Below, piece after piece: positions 35,000 through 44,383 of a stretch of DNA of 64,000 nucleotides. This DNA comes from DATJKD01 sp963728295 (GTDB taxonomy: Bacteria; Pseudomonadota; Gammaproteobacteria; Steroidobacterales; Steroidobacteraceae): assembly GCA_963728295.1 (NCBI GenBank), contig CAVSKB010000019.1:744001-808000 (forward strand), given 5' to 3'. Position 1 is the stretch's first letter. The number at the start of each line of letters is the position of its first letter. A model generated the notes under the pieces. It did no database searches. It was given only the letters and a program-made list of their open reading frames with translations, and was not told the origin of the DNA. Made by a program: the position numbers and the translations under genes.

Positions 35000-37078
35000 G
35001 CCTCCGGTGTCACCGCGGCTGGCGCGGCATCTGCTACCGCATCCGGCACCACATGCTCGCTCACCATCGTGAGCACGTCGTAGACGGCGACGGTCTCGCC
35101 CTGCTGATTGGTGATCTCGGTGTCCCAGCGCACCTCGCCCCAGCCAGCCCCGAGCCGCAGCGACTTCTGCTTGCAGGTGAGACGCACCCGGATCCGGTCG
35201 CCGGGCTTGACGGGCTTGACGAATCGCAGCGAGTCGAGACCGTAGTTGCCGAGCACGGGCCCGTACGGCGGATCGACGAAGAGCCCCGCCGCCGCCGAGA
35301 TCAGGAAATAACCATGCGCCACCCTGCCGCCGAACAGCGGGTTGCGTGCCGCTTCGGCGTCGCTCATGTGGGCATAGTAGCGGTCCCCGGAAAGCTCCGC
35401 GAAGCGCTCGATATCGTCGACGGTAACCTGACGCTCTTCGGAAAGGAGCGTGTCGCCGATCGTCAGTTCATGGAAGGTCTTGCGGAACGGATGCACGCCC
35501 GGATCGCGCTGCGTGCCCCCGCGGATCCAGCGTCCGCCGACGGCCGCGAGCGTGTCGGGTGTTCCCTGCAACGCGGTGCGCTGCATGAAGTGCAGCACGC
35601 CGCGCAATCCTCCCATCTCCTCGCCGCCTCCGGCGCGACCGGGTCCGCCGTGGATGAGATGCGGCAGCGGCGAGCCGTGACCGGTCGACTCCTTGGCGCA
35701 ATGCCGGTTCAGGATCAGCAGGCGCCCGTGGTAAGGCGCGAGACCGAGCACCAGCTCGGTCGCGATCGCATCGTCGGCGGTCACGATCGATCCCGCGAGA
35801 CTGCCCTCGCCGCGCCGTGCAAGCGTGATCGCCTCGCGGGCATCGCGGTACGGGAGCACGGTCGCGACCGGTCCGAAAGCCTCCACGTGATGCACCGCAC
35901 GCGCGGACATTGCATCGCGGCAGAGGAGCAGCATCGGCGGAACGAACGCACCGCGACGCGCGTCGGCGCCGCTCACCTCGAAGCGCTCGGGATCGCCGTG
36001 CACGACGCGCGCGTCGGACGCGAGCTCGCGCACGCGGGCGAGCACCTCGTCGCGCTGCGAGCCGCTCACGACCGGCCCCATACGCACCTCCTTGCGCCGC
36101 GGGTCGCCGACGACCACTTTCGCGAGCGCCTCCGAGAGCGCCTCGACCACGGCGCCCGACGACGACGCCGGCACGATCGCCTTGCGGATCGCCGTGCACT
36201 TCTGGCCGGCCTTGGCGGTCATCTCGCGCACGACCTCCCTGACGTAGAGGTCGAACTCCGGCGTGCCCGGCCCCGCGTCGGGTCCGAGCACCGAGGAATT
36301 GAGCGAGTCGGTCTCCGCCACGAAGCGCACGGAGTTGCGGATCACGATCGGGTGCGCGCGCAGCCGGGTCGCGGTCGACGCGGACCCGGTGAAGGAGACG
36401 ATGTCCTGACAGGTCAGGTGTTCGAACAGATCGCCCACGCCGCCGCAGATGAGCTGCAGCGCCCCCTCCGGTACGAGTCCGGAATCCACGATCGAGCGAA
36501 CGACCCGTTCCGTGAGATAGGCCGTCGATGTCGCTGGCTTGACGATCGACGGCACGCCCGCGAGCAGCGCCGGCGCGAACTTCTCGAGCATCCCCCACAC
36601 CGGGAAGTTGAAGGCGTTGATGTGGAGTGCCGCGCCCTCGAGCGGCAGGCACACGTGCTGACCCACGAAGGTGCCGGTCTTCGACAGCGCCTCGACGCCG
36701 CCGTCGAGGAAGACATGGCTATTCGGGAGCTCGCGCCGGCCGCGGCTCGCGTACGCAAAGAGCGTACCGATACCGCCGTCGATGTCGATCCAGGAGTCGC
36801 TGCGCGTCGCTCCGGTGGCGTAGGAGAGGTCGTAGAAAGGTTCCTTGTGCGCGGTCAGGTGCTGAGCGAGCGCCTTGAGCAGTCCGCGCCCGTTCGTGAA
36901 AGGTCATCCGGCGAAGCGCCGGCCCGCCCACCGCACGCGCGTGCTCGAGCGTGCCCCGGAAGTCGATCCCGCCCGAGGAAGCCACGGCGACGGGCTCGCC
37001 CGTCGTCGCGTCCCTGAGCGTGATCGCGTCCCCAGTGCCTGCCTGCCAGCGGCCCTGGACGTAGCTCTCGAGATTCAT
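34996..37078 (-). CDS. paaZ: PaaZ, oxepin-CoA hydrolase / 3-oxo-5,6-didehydrosuberyl-CoA semialdehyde dehydrogenase, frameshifted
   Basis: About 693 residues after correction. The N-terminal aldehyde dehydrogenase domain (about 1-520) carries FVAETDSLNSS and the active-site cysteine in KAGQKCTAIRK; the C-terminal hotdog hydratase domain (about 540-680) has SGDRYYAHMSDAEA and HGYFLISAAAGLFVD. It opens the oxepin ring and oxidises the aldehyde. The ATG at 37078 encodes MNLESYVQGRWQAG, then the frame is lost near 36893-36900. Removing one base turns FHERARTAQG into FHERAGLLKALAQHL and rejoins the main frame. Most of the gene is intact, so a sequencing error is likely. Confidence 0.88.
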
Positions 37079-37088
37079 AGCTGACCTC

Positions 37089-38291
37089 TTATGCGCGCTC
37101 CAGCACGAGCGCGATGCCCTGGCCGACTCCGATGCACATGGTGCAGAGCGCATACCGCCCACCCGTGCGGACGAGCTGGCGGGCAGCCGTGGTCGCGAGC
37201 CGTGCGCCGCTGGCGCCGAGCGGGTGACCAAGCGCGATCGCGCCGCCATTCGGGTTGACATGCGGCGCGTCGTCGGCGATTCCAAGCATGCGCAGCACCG
37301 CGAGCGCCTGCGAGGCGAACGCCTCGTTGAGCTCGACGACATCCATCCGCTCCATGCCCAGACCCAGCCGATCAAGCAGCTTGCGCGACGCGGGCGCAGG
37401 ACCGATGCCCATGATGCGCGGCGCCACGCCTGCGACCGCGGCGCCCGCGATACGCGCGATGGGCTTGAGCGAGTACCGTTGCGCGGCGCGCTCGCTCGCG
37501 ATCAGGAGCGCGCAGGCGCCGTCGTTCACGCCCGAGGCGTTGCCGGCGGTCACGGTGCCGCCCGCGCGGAACGGCGTCGGCAGCCTCGCGAGCGCCTCGA
37601 GGCTGGTCTCGCGCGGATGCTCGTCGCGCGCGACGATCACGGGGTCACCCTTCTTCGCGGGCAACGTCACGGGAACGATCTCCTCCGCCAGTACGCCGCT
37701 CGCCTGCGCCGCGAGCGCGCGCTGCTGGCTGCGGAGCGCGAAGGCGTCCTGGTCGGCGCGGGACACCTCGAAGTCCGCCGCGACGTTCTCGCCGGTCTCG
37801 GGCATCGAATCGACGCCGTACTGATCCCTGAGCAGCGGGTTGACGAAACGCCAGCCGATCGTCGTGTCGTAGATCTGCTGGTTGCGCCCGAACGCCGCGT
37901 CGGCCTTCGACAGCACGTAGGGCGCGCGGCTCATGCTCTCGACGCCACCCGCGACCAGCAGCTCAGCCTCGCCCGCGCGGATCATGCGCGCCGCCGTGGC
38001 CACGGCATCGAGGCCTGAGCCGCAGAGACGGTTCAAGGTCACGCCCGGCACCTCGATCGGTAACCCGGCGAGCAGCGCCGCCATCCGCGCGACGTTGCGA
38101 TTGTCCTCGCCCGCCTGGTTGGCGCAGCCGTAGATGACGTCGTCGAGCGCCGCCCATCGCACGTCCGGGTTCCGCTCGACGAGCGCACGCATCGGGATCG
38201 CGGCGAGGTCGTCGGTGCGCACGCCCGCAAGCGCACCGCCATGACGGCCGAACGGGGTTCGCACCGCGTCGCAGATGAATGCCTCGCTCAC
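37089..38291 (-). CDS. paaJ: 3-oxoadipyl-CoA / 3-oxo-5,6-dehydrosuberyl-CoA thiolase
   Basis: 400 residues. Thiolase signatures are complete: active-site cysteine in LNRLCGSGLDAVA (about residue 90), NEAFASQALAVLR, and GGAIALGHPLGASGAR with the CxG-like final TMCIGVGQG. It cleaves the beta-ketoacyl-CoA intermediates of phenylacetate breakdown to acetyl-CoA and succinyl-CoA. The start is GTG 38291, overlapping the paaI stop by four bases (GTGA). A longer open frame would run into paaI and is not used. Confidence 0.94.
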   Translation of the reverse strand: MSEAFICDAVRTPFGRHGGALAGVRTDDLAAIPMRALVERNPDVRWAALDDVIYGCANQAGEDNRNVARMAALLAGLPIEVPGVTLNRLCGSGLDAVATAARMIRAGEAELLVAGGVESMSRAPYVLSKADAAFGRNQQIYDTTIGWRFVNPLLRDQYGVDSMPETGENVAADFEVSRADQDAFALRSQQRALAAQASGVLAEEIVPVTLPAKKGDPVIVARDEHPRETSLEALARLPTPFRAGGTVTAGNASGVNDGACALLIASERAAQRYSLKPIARIAGAAVAGVAPRIMGIGPAPASRKLLDRLGLGMERMDVVELNEAFASQALAVLRMLGIADDAPHVNPNGGAIALGHPLGASGARLATTAARQLVRTGGRYALCTMCIGVGQGIALVLERA

Positions 38292-38769
38292 TCCGGATCT
38301 CCTGCCGCATCGTCGGCCATGACTCGGCCTGTCACGCGCTGGCTGCGGCCGCGAAAAAGCGCCACCGATTCGCCGCGCTGGTTTGCGACGACGATCTCGT
38401 AGAGCCCGCTCCGACCGCCGCGCCAGAGCTCGTCGCGCAGTCGCCGTGAGCGTATCGCCGTCGCGCACCGGCGCCAGAAAGTCGATCGACGCCGCGGCCG
38501 CCACCGTGTTGTCGCCATAGGAGTTGCAGGCGAACGCGAACGCGCTGTCGGCGAGCGCGAAGACGAATCCGCCGTGGCAGATGTGATGGCCATTCGTCAT
38601 GTCCGGGCGCACCTGCATCGTCAGCACCGCCGCGCCCGGCGCCATGCGGCGTGATGTGCATGCCGAGCGACTGCGAAGCGCGGTCCTGCTCGTAAAGCAC
38701 GCGGGCTGCCCGCTCCGCCGTGCGTTGCGCCACGGTCGGGTCGCTCGCGGTGTCTGTGGTGGCGCCCAC
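38288..38769 (-). CDS. paaI: PaaI hotdog-fold thioesterase, with two frameshifts
   Basis: Hydroxyphenylacetyl-CoA thioesterase, thought to rescue CoA from stalled pathway intermediates. About 159 residues after correction. The core HHICHGGFVFALADSAFAFA, with the catalytic Asp, is intact. The frame shifts twice: near 38640-38650 (between SQSLGMHIT and MAPGAAVLTMQVR) and near 38434-38438 (between DTLTATA and DELWRGGRSGLYEI). One extra base at each place explains both. GTG start at 38769 is a few bases after the paaG stop; the end overlaps paaJ. Confidence 0.82.
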
Positions 38770-38772
38770 GCT

Positions 38773-39562
38773 TCAGCGCCCTTGGAAAACGCGGCGCGCG
38801 CCGGACGGTGAACGCAGCCACGCCCTCGGCATAGTCGGCGGACCAGCCGAGCTCGCGCTGCATGTCACGCTCGACGTCGAGCTGCTCCTCGAGTGTGCGC
38901 GACCAGCTGCCGTAGATCGCCTGCTTGGTGCGCGCGAGCCCGAGCGTCGGTGCGGCCGCCAGCGCGAGCGCAAGGCGGTCCACTGTTGCCGCGAGCTCCG
39001 CATCGTCGACGCACTCCCAGATGAGTCCCCAGGCGGCGGCCTGTTCCGCCGGGAGCTTCTCGCCCAGCATCGCGAGCCCGATCGCGCGCGCATCGCCGAC
39101 CAGCCGCGGCAGAAACCAGGTGCCGCCGCTGTCGGGCACGAGACCCAGCCGGCAGAAGGCCTGCACGAACGCGGCCGAGCGCGCCGCGATCACGATGTCG
39201 CAGGCGAGCGCGATGTTGGCGCCGGCACCGGCCGCTACGCCGTTGACCGCCGCGATCACCGGCATCGGCAGCGCACGCAGCGCAAGCACCAGCGGCTTGT
39301 AGTTCTCCTCGATCGAAGCTCCGAGATCGACGCCCTTCTCCCCGGGAGCGACCGCGCGGTCGCCGAGATCCTGTCCTGCGCAGAAGCCGCGCCCTGCGCC
39401 GGTGAGCACCAGCACGCGCGCGCCGTCCGGCACCAGCTGCGCGAGCGCGGCGCGGAGCTCGCGATGCATCTGCGCGTTGAAACTGTTCAGCTTGTCCGGC
39501 CGGTTGAGCGTGATCCGCCCGACACCCGACTCGACGGAACAGAGAATCGTCTCGTACTGCAT
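38773..39562 (-). CDS. paaG: PaaG-type enoyl-CoA hydratase/isomerase, frameshifted at the C-terminus
   Basis: About 262 residues after correction. Crotonase-fold enzyme; PaaG isomerises ring-1,2-epoxyphenylacetyl-CoA to the oxepin. Visible blocks are GRGFCAGQDLGDRAV, ALPMPVIAAVNGVAAGAG (oxyanion hole) and PDSGGTWFLPRLVG. The last residues RRAPRF should continue QGR then stop, as is common in PaaG. A CC doublet at the complement of 38784-38785 shifts the frame; with one C the stop at 38773-38775 is used. ATG 39562 is 34 bases after the paaE stop. Confidence 0.88.
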
Positions 39563-39596
39563 CTGGGCTCCAGGAGCGCGCGTCGATGCCGACCCG

Positions 39597-40715
39597 CTAC
39601 TCGTCGTAGGTGATCTCGAGCTCCGGGCTGGTCGGCCGGGCCTGACAACAGAGGATGTAGCCGGCGTCGAGCTCCCAGTCCTCGAGCGCGACATTGTTGT
39701 CCAGCGTCACGGTACCGCGCACCAGCTTCGCACGACAGGTCGAACACACCCCGGCGCGGCAGGAGAACGGCAGGTCGATGCCCGCGCGCCCGGCGGCGTC
39801 CAGGACGAATTCGTCCGCCGCGGTGACGTCGAAGGTCCGGCGCCGCCCGTCCATCACGACCGTCACGCTCGCGAGATGGTCCGCGCCCGCGGACGGTGCG
39901 GACGGCACGGCAGGAACCGGCTCCGGTGCCGGCACTGCTTCGGCCGCACTCGCCGGCGCCTCGCCGACCGGCGTGAAATGCTCGACGTGGATGCGCCCGC
40001 GCGCACCGAGCCGGTCGAGCTCGCCACGGATGTCCTCGATCATGGTTCCCGGACCGCAGAGAAAGTACTCGTCCACGGCCACGGGATCGAACGCGCCCTG
40101 CGCCAGCTCGCGAACCTTGGCGGCGTCGAGTCGGCCATTGAAGACGTCAAGTTCCTGAGGCTCGCGGCTCATCACGAAATGCACCGAGAACCGCGACACA
40201 TAGCGGTTCTTGAGTCCCATGATCTCCTCGAGAAACATCGTCCTTGCGATGCCGGTATTGCCGTAGAAGAGCTGGAACCGGCTATCCGGCTCGGCCGCGA
40301 GCATGGAAGAGGCGATGCCGAGGACCGGGCTGATGCCGCTGCCGGCGGCGAAGGCGACGCAATACCGGCGTGGTGCCGGCTCGTCGGCCGGCACGCTCGC
40401 CGGATGGAAACTCCCGATCGGCGGCAGCACCTCGATCGTATCGCCGACGCGCAATCGCTCTGCAATGAAACGCGACACCGCCCCGCCCGGCTGCACGCGC
40501 ACGCCGAGCTCGAGATCAGGCGCGCCCGGAGGGCTGACGATCGAATACGTCCGGCGCTCCTCGCGCCCGTCGAGCATGACCCGGAGCGCGACGTGCTGTC
40601 CGGGTTCGTGGACATATGCCTCGCGAAAATCCTCGGGTATTGCGAGCCGAAGCCGCACCGCATCCTCGGCGGCCGCGGTGCGGCTCGTGAGCTTGAGTGC
40701 GTGGAACCTGAGCAT
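39597..40715 (-). CDS. paaE: Phenylacetyl-CoA 1,2-epoxidase reductase subunit PaaE
   Basis: 372 residues. The N-terminal ferredoxin-NADP reductase module has the FAD motif RRTYSIVSPPG and the NAD(P) motif FAAGSGISPVLGIASS. A C-terminal plant-type [2Fe-2S] ferredoxin has SCRAGVCSTCRAKL with the fourth cysteine in YILCCQARP. It passes electrons from NADPH to the di-iron subunit PaaA. An alanine/proline linker of about 30 residues joins the two domains. Confidence 0.95.
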   Translation of the reverse strand: MLRFHALKLTSRTAAAEDAVRLRLAIPEDFREAYVHEPGQHVALRVMLDGREERRTYSIVSPPGAPDLELGVRVQPGGAVSRFIAERLRVGDTIEVLPPIGSFHPASVPADEPAPRRYCVAFAAGSGISPVLGIASSMLAAEPDSRFQLFYGNTGIARTMFLEEIMGLKNRYVSRFSVHFVMSREPQELDVFNGRLDAAKVRELAQGAFDPVAVDEYFLCGPGTMIEDIRGELDRLGARGRIHVEHFTPVGEAPASAAEAVPAPEPVPAVPSAPSAGADHLASVTVVMDGRRRTFDVTAADEFVLDAAGRAGIDLPFSCRAGVCSTCRAKLVRGTVTLDNNVALEDWELDAGYILCCQARPTSPELEITYDE

Positions 40716-40727
40716 TCGCGGCCAGGC

Positions 40728-41225
40728 TCAGTGGCACTTGAAACGGTCGAAAGGTTCGAGACAGCTTTCGCAGCGGTACAGAGCCTTGCAGGGCGTCGAG
40801 CCGAACTCGCTCAGGCGGCGCGTCGACTTCGAGCCGCAGCGGGGACAAGCGAGCTCGCGGTCGGCGCCTGGCGGGGCGATGCCGTATTCGCGCAGCTTCC
40901 GATGGCCTTCGGCGCTGATCCAGTCGCTGCTCCAGGGCGGCGAGAGCTTGTCGTAGGCGCTTGCGCCCTCGAAGCCCGCCTGCCGCAGGGCCAGCACGAT
41001 GTCGCGGCGTATCACCGCGGTTGCGGGACAGCCTGAGTAGGTGGGTGACACCGCGACCCGTACCTTCCCGTCCGGACTCAGCTCTACGGCGCGCACGACA
41101 CCCAGATCGAGCACGGAGAGCACCGGGATCTCGGGGTCGGCCACATCCGCGAGGACCGCGCGCACGCGCGCCTCGATGGCCGCCGGCGCGGCGACGAACG
41201 TCGGGTATTCTCGGATCGCGGTCAT
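40728..41225 (-). CDS. paaD: Phenylacetyl-CoA epoxidase subunit PaaD
   Basis: 165 residues. A DUF59/MIP18-like domain (DPEIPVLSVLDLGVVRAVEL, SPTYSGCPATAVI) is followed by a C-terminal zinc ribbon (CPRCGSKSTRR and LYRCESCLEPFDRFKCH). PaaD is thought to help mature the metal centre of the epoxidase rather than to catalyse. ATG 41225, eight bases after the paaC stop; paaE follows 12 bases after its own stop. Confidence 0.94.
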   Translation of the reverse strand: MTAIREYPTFVAAPAAIEARVRAVLADVADPEIPVLSVLDLGVVRAVELSPDGKVRVAVSPTYSGCPATAVIRRDIVLALRQAGFEGASAYDKLSPPWSSDWISAEGHRKLREYGIAPPGADRELACPRCGSKSTRRLSEFGSTPCKALYRCESCLEPFDRFKCH

Positions 41226-41232
41226 CGCCGCC

Positions 41233-42027
41233 CTACCAGCTCGCGCCGCGATAGGTGCGCGGCAGATGCTGCATCTCGGCAAGCAGGTAGCCAAGATGCT
41301 CGCTGTGGTGACCCTGCTTGCCGTACCAGCGGAAGCTCACAGCAGGCGGTCTCCCGAGCGTCGCCTCGCGGAGCACCGCGTCGATCCGCGCCGACCACGC
41401 CGCCGCGATCGGCGCCATTGGCGGCGCAACACCTGCGGCGATCATCTCCCGGTCGAGCCCATCCGTCTCGACGAGCTCGTTGGTGTAGGGCCAGAGCGCG
41501 TCGAGAGCCCGCTGCATGCGCGCGTGGCTTTCCTCCGTGCCGTCGCCGAGCCGGATCATCCAACCCGAGCTGTAGGTCAGGTGATAGCGCGTCTCCTTGA
41601 GCGCCTTGGCGGCGATCGCGGCGAGGCGTGTGTCCGACGAAGAAGCCAGGCCTGTGTAGAGATCGTGCTGCCAGGCGTCGAACAGGAATTGCCGTACGAT
41701 CGTGTGTGCGAAGTCCCCGTTTGGCTGCTCTACGAGCATAGGATTCACGAACTCATGCTCTTCGCGCAGGAAGGCGAGCGCATCCTCATCGCGGCCCTGG
41801 CCCTCGAGCTCACCGGCGTAGGCCAGGAGCAGCCGCGCCTGGCCCATCAGGTCGAGGGCGGTGTTCGCTAGGCCGAGGTCCTCCTCGAGCGCCGGCGCAT
41901 GGCCGATCAACTCGCCCAGCCGCTGGGCGAGGATCAGGCTCGCATCCGCGAGCCGCAGCACGTAGCGCAGCCTCGGCGCCGGCTCCGCAGCACTCGACGC
42001 AGCCGTCGCCGGCGCTGTCGCGCTCAC
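41233..42027 (-). CDS. paaC: Phenylacetyl-CoA 1,2-epoxidase subunit PaaC
   Basis: 264 residues of the ferritin-like fold, the structural partner of PaaA in the epoxidase core. Family blocks are EEDLGLANTALDLMGQARLLL, REEHEFVNPMLVEQPNGDFA and FRWYGKQGHHSEHLGYLLAEMQ. It lacks a full set of iron ligands, as expected for PaaC. GTG start at 42027 overlaps the paaB stop by four bases. Confidence 0.95.
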   Translation of the reverse strand: MSATAPATAASSAAEPAPRLRYVLRLADASLILAQRLGELIGHAPALEEDLGLANTALDLMGQARLLLAYAGELEGQGRDEDALAFLREEHEFVNPMLVEQPNGDFAHTIVRQFLFDAWQHDLYTGLASSSDTRLAAIAAKALKETRYHLTYSSGWMIRLGDGTEESHARMQRALDALWPYTNELVETDGLDREMIAAGVAPPMAPIAAAWSARIDAVLREATLGRPPAVSFRWYGKQGHHSEHLGYLLAEMQHLPRTYRGASW

Positions 42028-42326
42028 AGCGTCTTCACCTCATCCGGGATGTCGTAGAACGTCGGATGCCGGTACACCTTGTCGCGTGCCGGCTCGAACA
42101 ACGCATCCGCTTCGCCCGGATCCGACGCCAGGATGTCGGAAGAGAACACGACCCAGATGCTGACGCCCTCCTGGCGGCGGGTGTACACGTCTCGGGCGTG
42201 CTCGAGCGCCATGCGCGCATCGGTGGCGTGCACGCTGCCGACATGCTTATGGTCAAGACCCGATCGCGCGCGGATGAAGACCTCATAGAGCGCCCAGCCA
42301 TCGATCCGCTCCTCAGTGTCAGGCAT
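42024..42326 (-). CDS. paaB: Phenylacetyl-CoA 1,2-epoxidase subunit PaaB
   Basis: 100 residues, the usual size. WALYEVFIRARSGLDHKHVGSVHA and DVYTRRQEGVSIWVV are diagnostic. PaaB bridges the PaaAC dimers in the epoxidase complex. ATG 42326 lies 22 bases after the paaA stop; the end overlaps paaC. Confidence 0.95.
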   Translation of the reverse strand: MPDTEERIDGWALYEVFIRARSGLDHKHVGSVHATDARMALEHARDVYTRRQEGVSIWVVFSSDILASDPGEADALFEPARDKVYRHPTFYDIPDEVKTL

Positions 42327-42348
42327 GTCGAATCCTCCGGCGACCGGG

Positions 42349-43347
42349 TCAGGCTGCGGCGCGGGCGGCGGCCGCACGCTTTGCCGCATGGACGACCGCG
42401 GCCTCGCGCACCCAGCGGCCCTCCTCGTGCGCCTGGCGCTTTGCGGCCATGCGCTCGCGGTTGCAGGGTCCGTGGCCCTTGAGCACTGCTTCGAACTCCT
42501 GCCAGTCGATGGCGCCAAAGCGGTAGTGCTCGCTGGCCGCGTCCCATGCCAGCTCGGGATCCGGCATCTTGAGCCCCAGAAAATCCGCCTGCGGCACGGT
42601 GAAATCGACGAACTTCTGTCTGAGCTCGTCGTTCGAAAAGCGCTTGATCTTCCAGCGCATCGATTGCGCGCTGTGCGTCGAATCCGTATCCGGCGGACCG
42701 AACATCATCAGAGACGGCCACCACCAGCGGTCGAGTGCGTCCTGTGCCATGCGACGCTGGTCCTCCGTACCGCGCGCGAGCCGGAGCATGATCTCGAAGC
42801 CCTGCCGCTGGTGAAAACTTTCTTCCTTGCAGATGCGCACCATCGCACGCGCATACGGCCCGTACGAGCAGCGGCAGAGCGGGATCTGGTTCATGATCGC
42901 CGCGCCATCCACCAGCCAGCCGATCGCGCCGATGTCCGCCCACGTCAGTGTCGGGTAGTTGAAGATGCTCGAGTACTTGGCGCGCCCGTCGAGCAGCTGG
43001 TCGACCAGTTCCTCACGCGACACGCCGAGCGTTTCCGCGGCGGCATACAGATACGCGCCGTGACCGCCTTCATCCTGGACCTTTGCCATCAGGATGGTCT
43101 TGCGCAGCAGGCTCGGCGCGCGAGTGATCCAGTTGCCCTCGGGCAGCATGCCGACTATCTCGGAGTGAGCGTGCTGTGAGATCTGCCTCACGAGCGTGCG
43201 CCGGTAGGCGTCGGGCATCCAGTCCTTGGGCTCGATCTTCTCCTCCGCGTCGATACGCGCCTGGAATCGCGCCGCGCGTTCGGCGTCGCTCGCCGCATCG
43301 GGCGGCGCGGGCTCACGCCCCGCCGCATCCAGACCCTGTGTGTACAT
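42349..43347 (-). CDS. paaA: Phenylacetyl-CoA 1,2-epoxidase catalytic subunit PaaA
   Basis: 332 residues. Di-iron monooxygenase subunit that epoxidises the ring of phenylacetyl-CoA. The metal-ligand helices are visible as KVQDEGGHGAYLY (E and H of ExxH) and ICKEESFHQRQGFEI (ExxxxH). KDWMPDAYRRTLVRQISQHAHSE is the family signature. The ribosome site CGGAGG lies upstream of ATG 43347. It is the first gene of the paa operon, reading away from paaX across a 97-base control region. Confidence 0.97.
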   Translation of the reverse strand: MYTQGLDAAGREPAPPDAASDAERAARFQARIDAEEKIEPKDWMPDAYRRTLVRQISQHAHSEIVGMLPEGNWITRAPSLLRKTILMAKVQDEGGHGAYLYAAAETLGVSREELVDQLLDGRAKYSSIFNYPTLTWADIGAIGWLVDGAAIMNQIPLCRCSYGPYARAMVRICKEESFHQRQGFEIMLRLARGTEDQRRMAQDALDRWWWPSLMMFGPPDTDSTHSAQSMRWKIKRFSNDELRQKFVDFTVPQADFLGLKMPDPELAWDAASEHYRFGAIDWQEFEAVLKGHGPCNRERMAAKRQAHEEGRWVREAAVVHAAKRAAAARAAA

Positions 43348-43368
43348 GCCGTACCTCGACCTCCGGGT

Positions 43369-43433
43369 GCGCTGTTGACTGTGACACAGAGTTCACGCTT
43401 GTGCAATAATTTCTGTGTCATATTTGACAGCGC
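43369..43433. promoter_or_regulatory. Nested dyad operator between paaA and paaX, candidate PaaX box
   Basis: Two inverted repeats share one centre at 43401. The inner pair TGACACAGA (43382-43390) / TCTGTGTCA (43412-43420) is perfect; the outer pair GCGCTGT (43369-43375) / ACAGCGC (43427-43433) is also perfect. The whole 65-base block lies in the paaA-paaX gap and probably covers both promoters, so one bound repressor could control both directions. PaaX, released by phenylacetyl-CoA, is the obvious ligand; binding is inferred. Confidence 0.75.
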
Positions 43434-43444
43434 CCGAGGACCGG

Positions 43445-44383
43445 ATGAGGACACGTGTTCCTGCGACCGCCGCCGCACTCGTCGGCCGCTTCCGGCGTCA
43501 GCGACCGCTCCGCGCGGGATCGCTGCTGGTGACGATCTTCGGCGATTCGATCACGCCGCTGGGCGGCGTCGTTACGCTCGCCAGCCTGATCCGCCTGGCG
43601 GCGCCCTTCGGCGTCAACGAACGGCTGGTGCGAACCTCGGTGGCGCGGCTGGCGCAGGACGGCTGGCTTGCGAACCGGCGCGAGGGACGCCTGAGCGAAT
43701 ACCGTCTCACGGAAACGGGGCGAACCCGGTTCGTGGATGCGACGCGGCGGATCTACGCATCGAATCCGAACACCTGGTCCGGATCATGGACACTCGTCCT
43801 GCTGCCGCCGGCCGGACGTGGCGAGCTGCGCCGGCAGTTGCAGTGGCACGGCTTCGGGCAGATCGAGCCCGGAGTCCTCGCCCATGCGACGCTCACCGCG
43901 ACTGAGGCGCGTCAGGCCTGCGCACCATTGCCGGGCGGCGAGCACGTGCTGGTCTTTACCGCAAACGGGCTGGATCCGCGAACCGACCGGCGCGTAGCGA
44001 CGTCTAGCTGGGAGCTCGGGGCGCTGGCCACGCGCTACCGGCGCTTCATGGCTGCATTCGAACCGCTGCGCACGGCGCTGGACACGGGCCCGACGCTCGA
44101 ACCGGAATCGGCCTTCGTCGTCCGCACGCTGCTTTTGCACGAGTTTCGCAAGGTGCACCTGCGCGACCCGCTGCTGCCCGCGCCGCTGCTGGCTGCTGAC
44201 TGGGCCGGTTTCGCGGCGTACGAGCTGTGCCGCGATCTGTATGCCCGCGTCTTCCAACCCGCGCAGGTACACCTGGCGACGCACGCCCGTCGGCTCCGCG
44301 GGCCGCTCCCATCAATCGATCCCGCGACGTATGCGCGCTTCGGCGGGCTCGCCCGCGCGGGTCAGACGACAAGCGCCCAGTAA
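43445..44383 (+). CDS. paaX: Phenylacetate degradation repressor PaaX
   Basis: 312 residues of the GntR-like PaaX family. The N-terminal winged helix is in SLLVTIFGDSITPLGGVVTLASLIRL region (SITPLGG) and NERLVRTSVARLAQDGWLA; the middle and C-terminal domains carry LHEFRKVHLRDPLLP. PaaX represses the paa operon until phenylacetyl-CoA binds. It is divergent from paaA with the dyad operator between. Its 3' end overlaps the convergent GNAT gene by 22 bases. Confidence 0.95.
   Translation: MRTRVPATAAALVGRFRRQRPLRAGSLLVTIFGDSITPLGGVVTLASLIRLAAPFGVNERLVRTSVARLAQDGWLANRREGRLSEYRLTETGRTRFVDATRRIYASNPNTWSGSWTLVLLPPAGRGELRRQLQWHGFGQIEPGVLAHATLTATEARQACAPLPGGEHVLVFTANGLDPRTDRRVATSSWELGALATRYRRFMAAFEPLRTALDTGPTLEPESAFVVRTLLLHEFRKVHLRDPLLPAPLLAADWAGFAAYELCRDLYARVFQPAQVHLATHARRLRGPLPSIDPATYARFGGLARAGQTTSAQ

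Noticed and set aside
43348..43444. Explicit -35/-10 promoters for paaA and paaX
   Set aside because: Several partial matches (TTGACT, TTGCAC, CATATT) exist but none has acceptable spacing, so only the dyad is reported.
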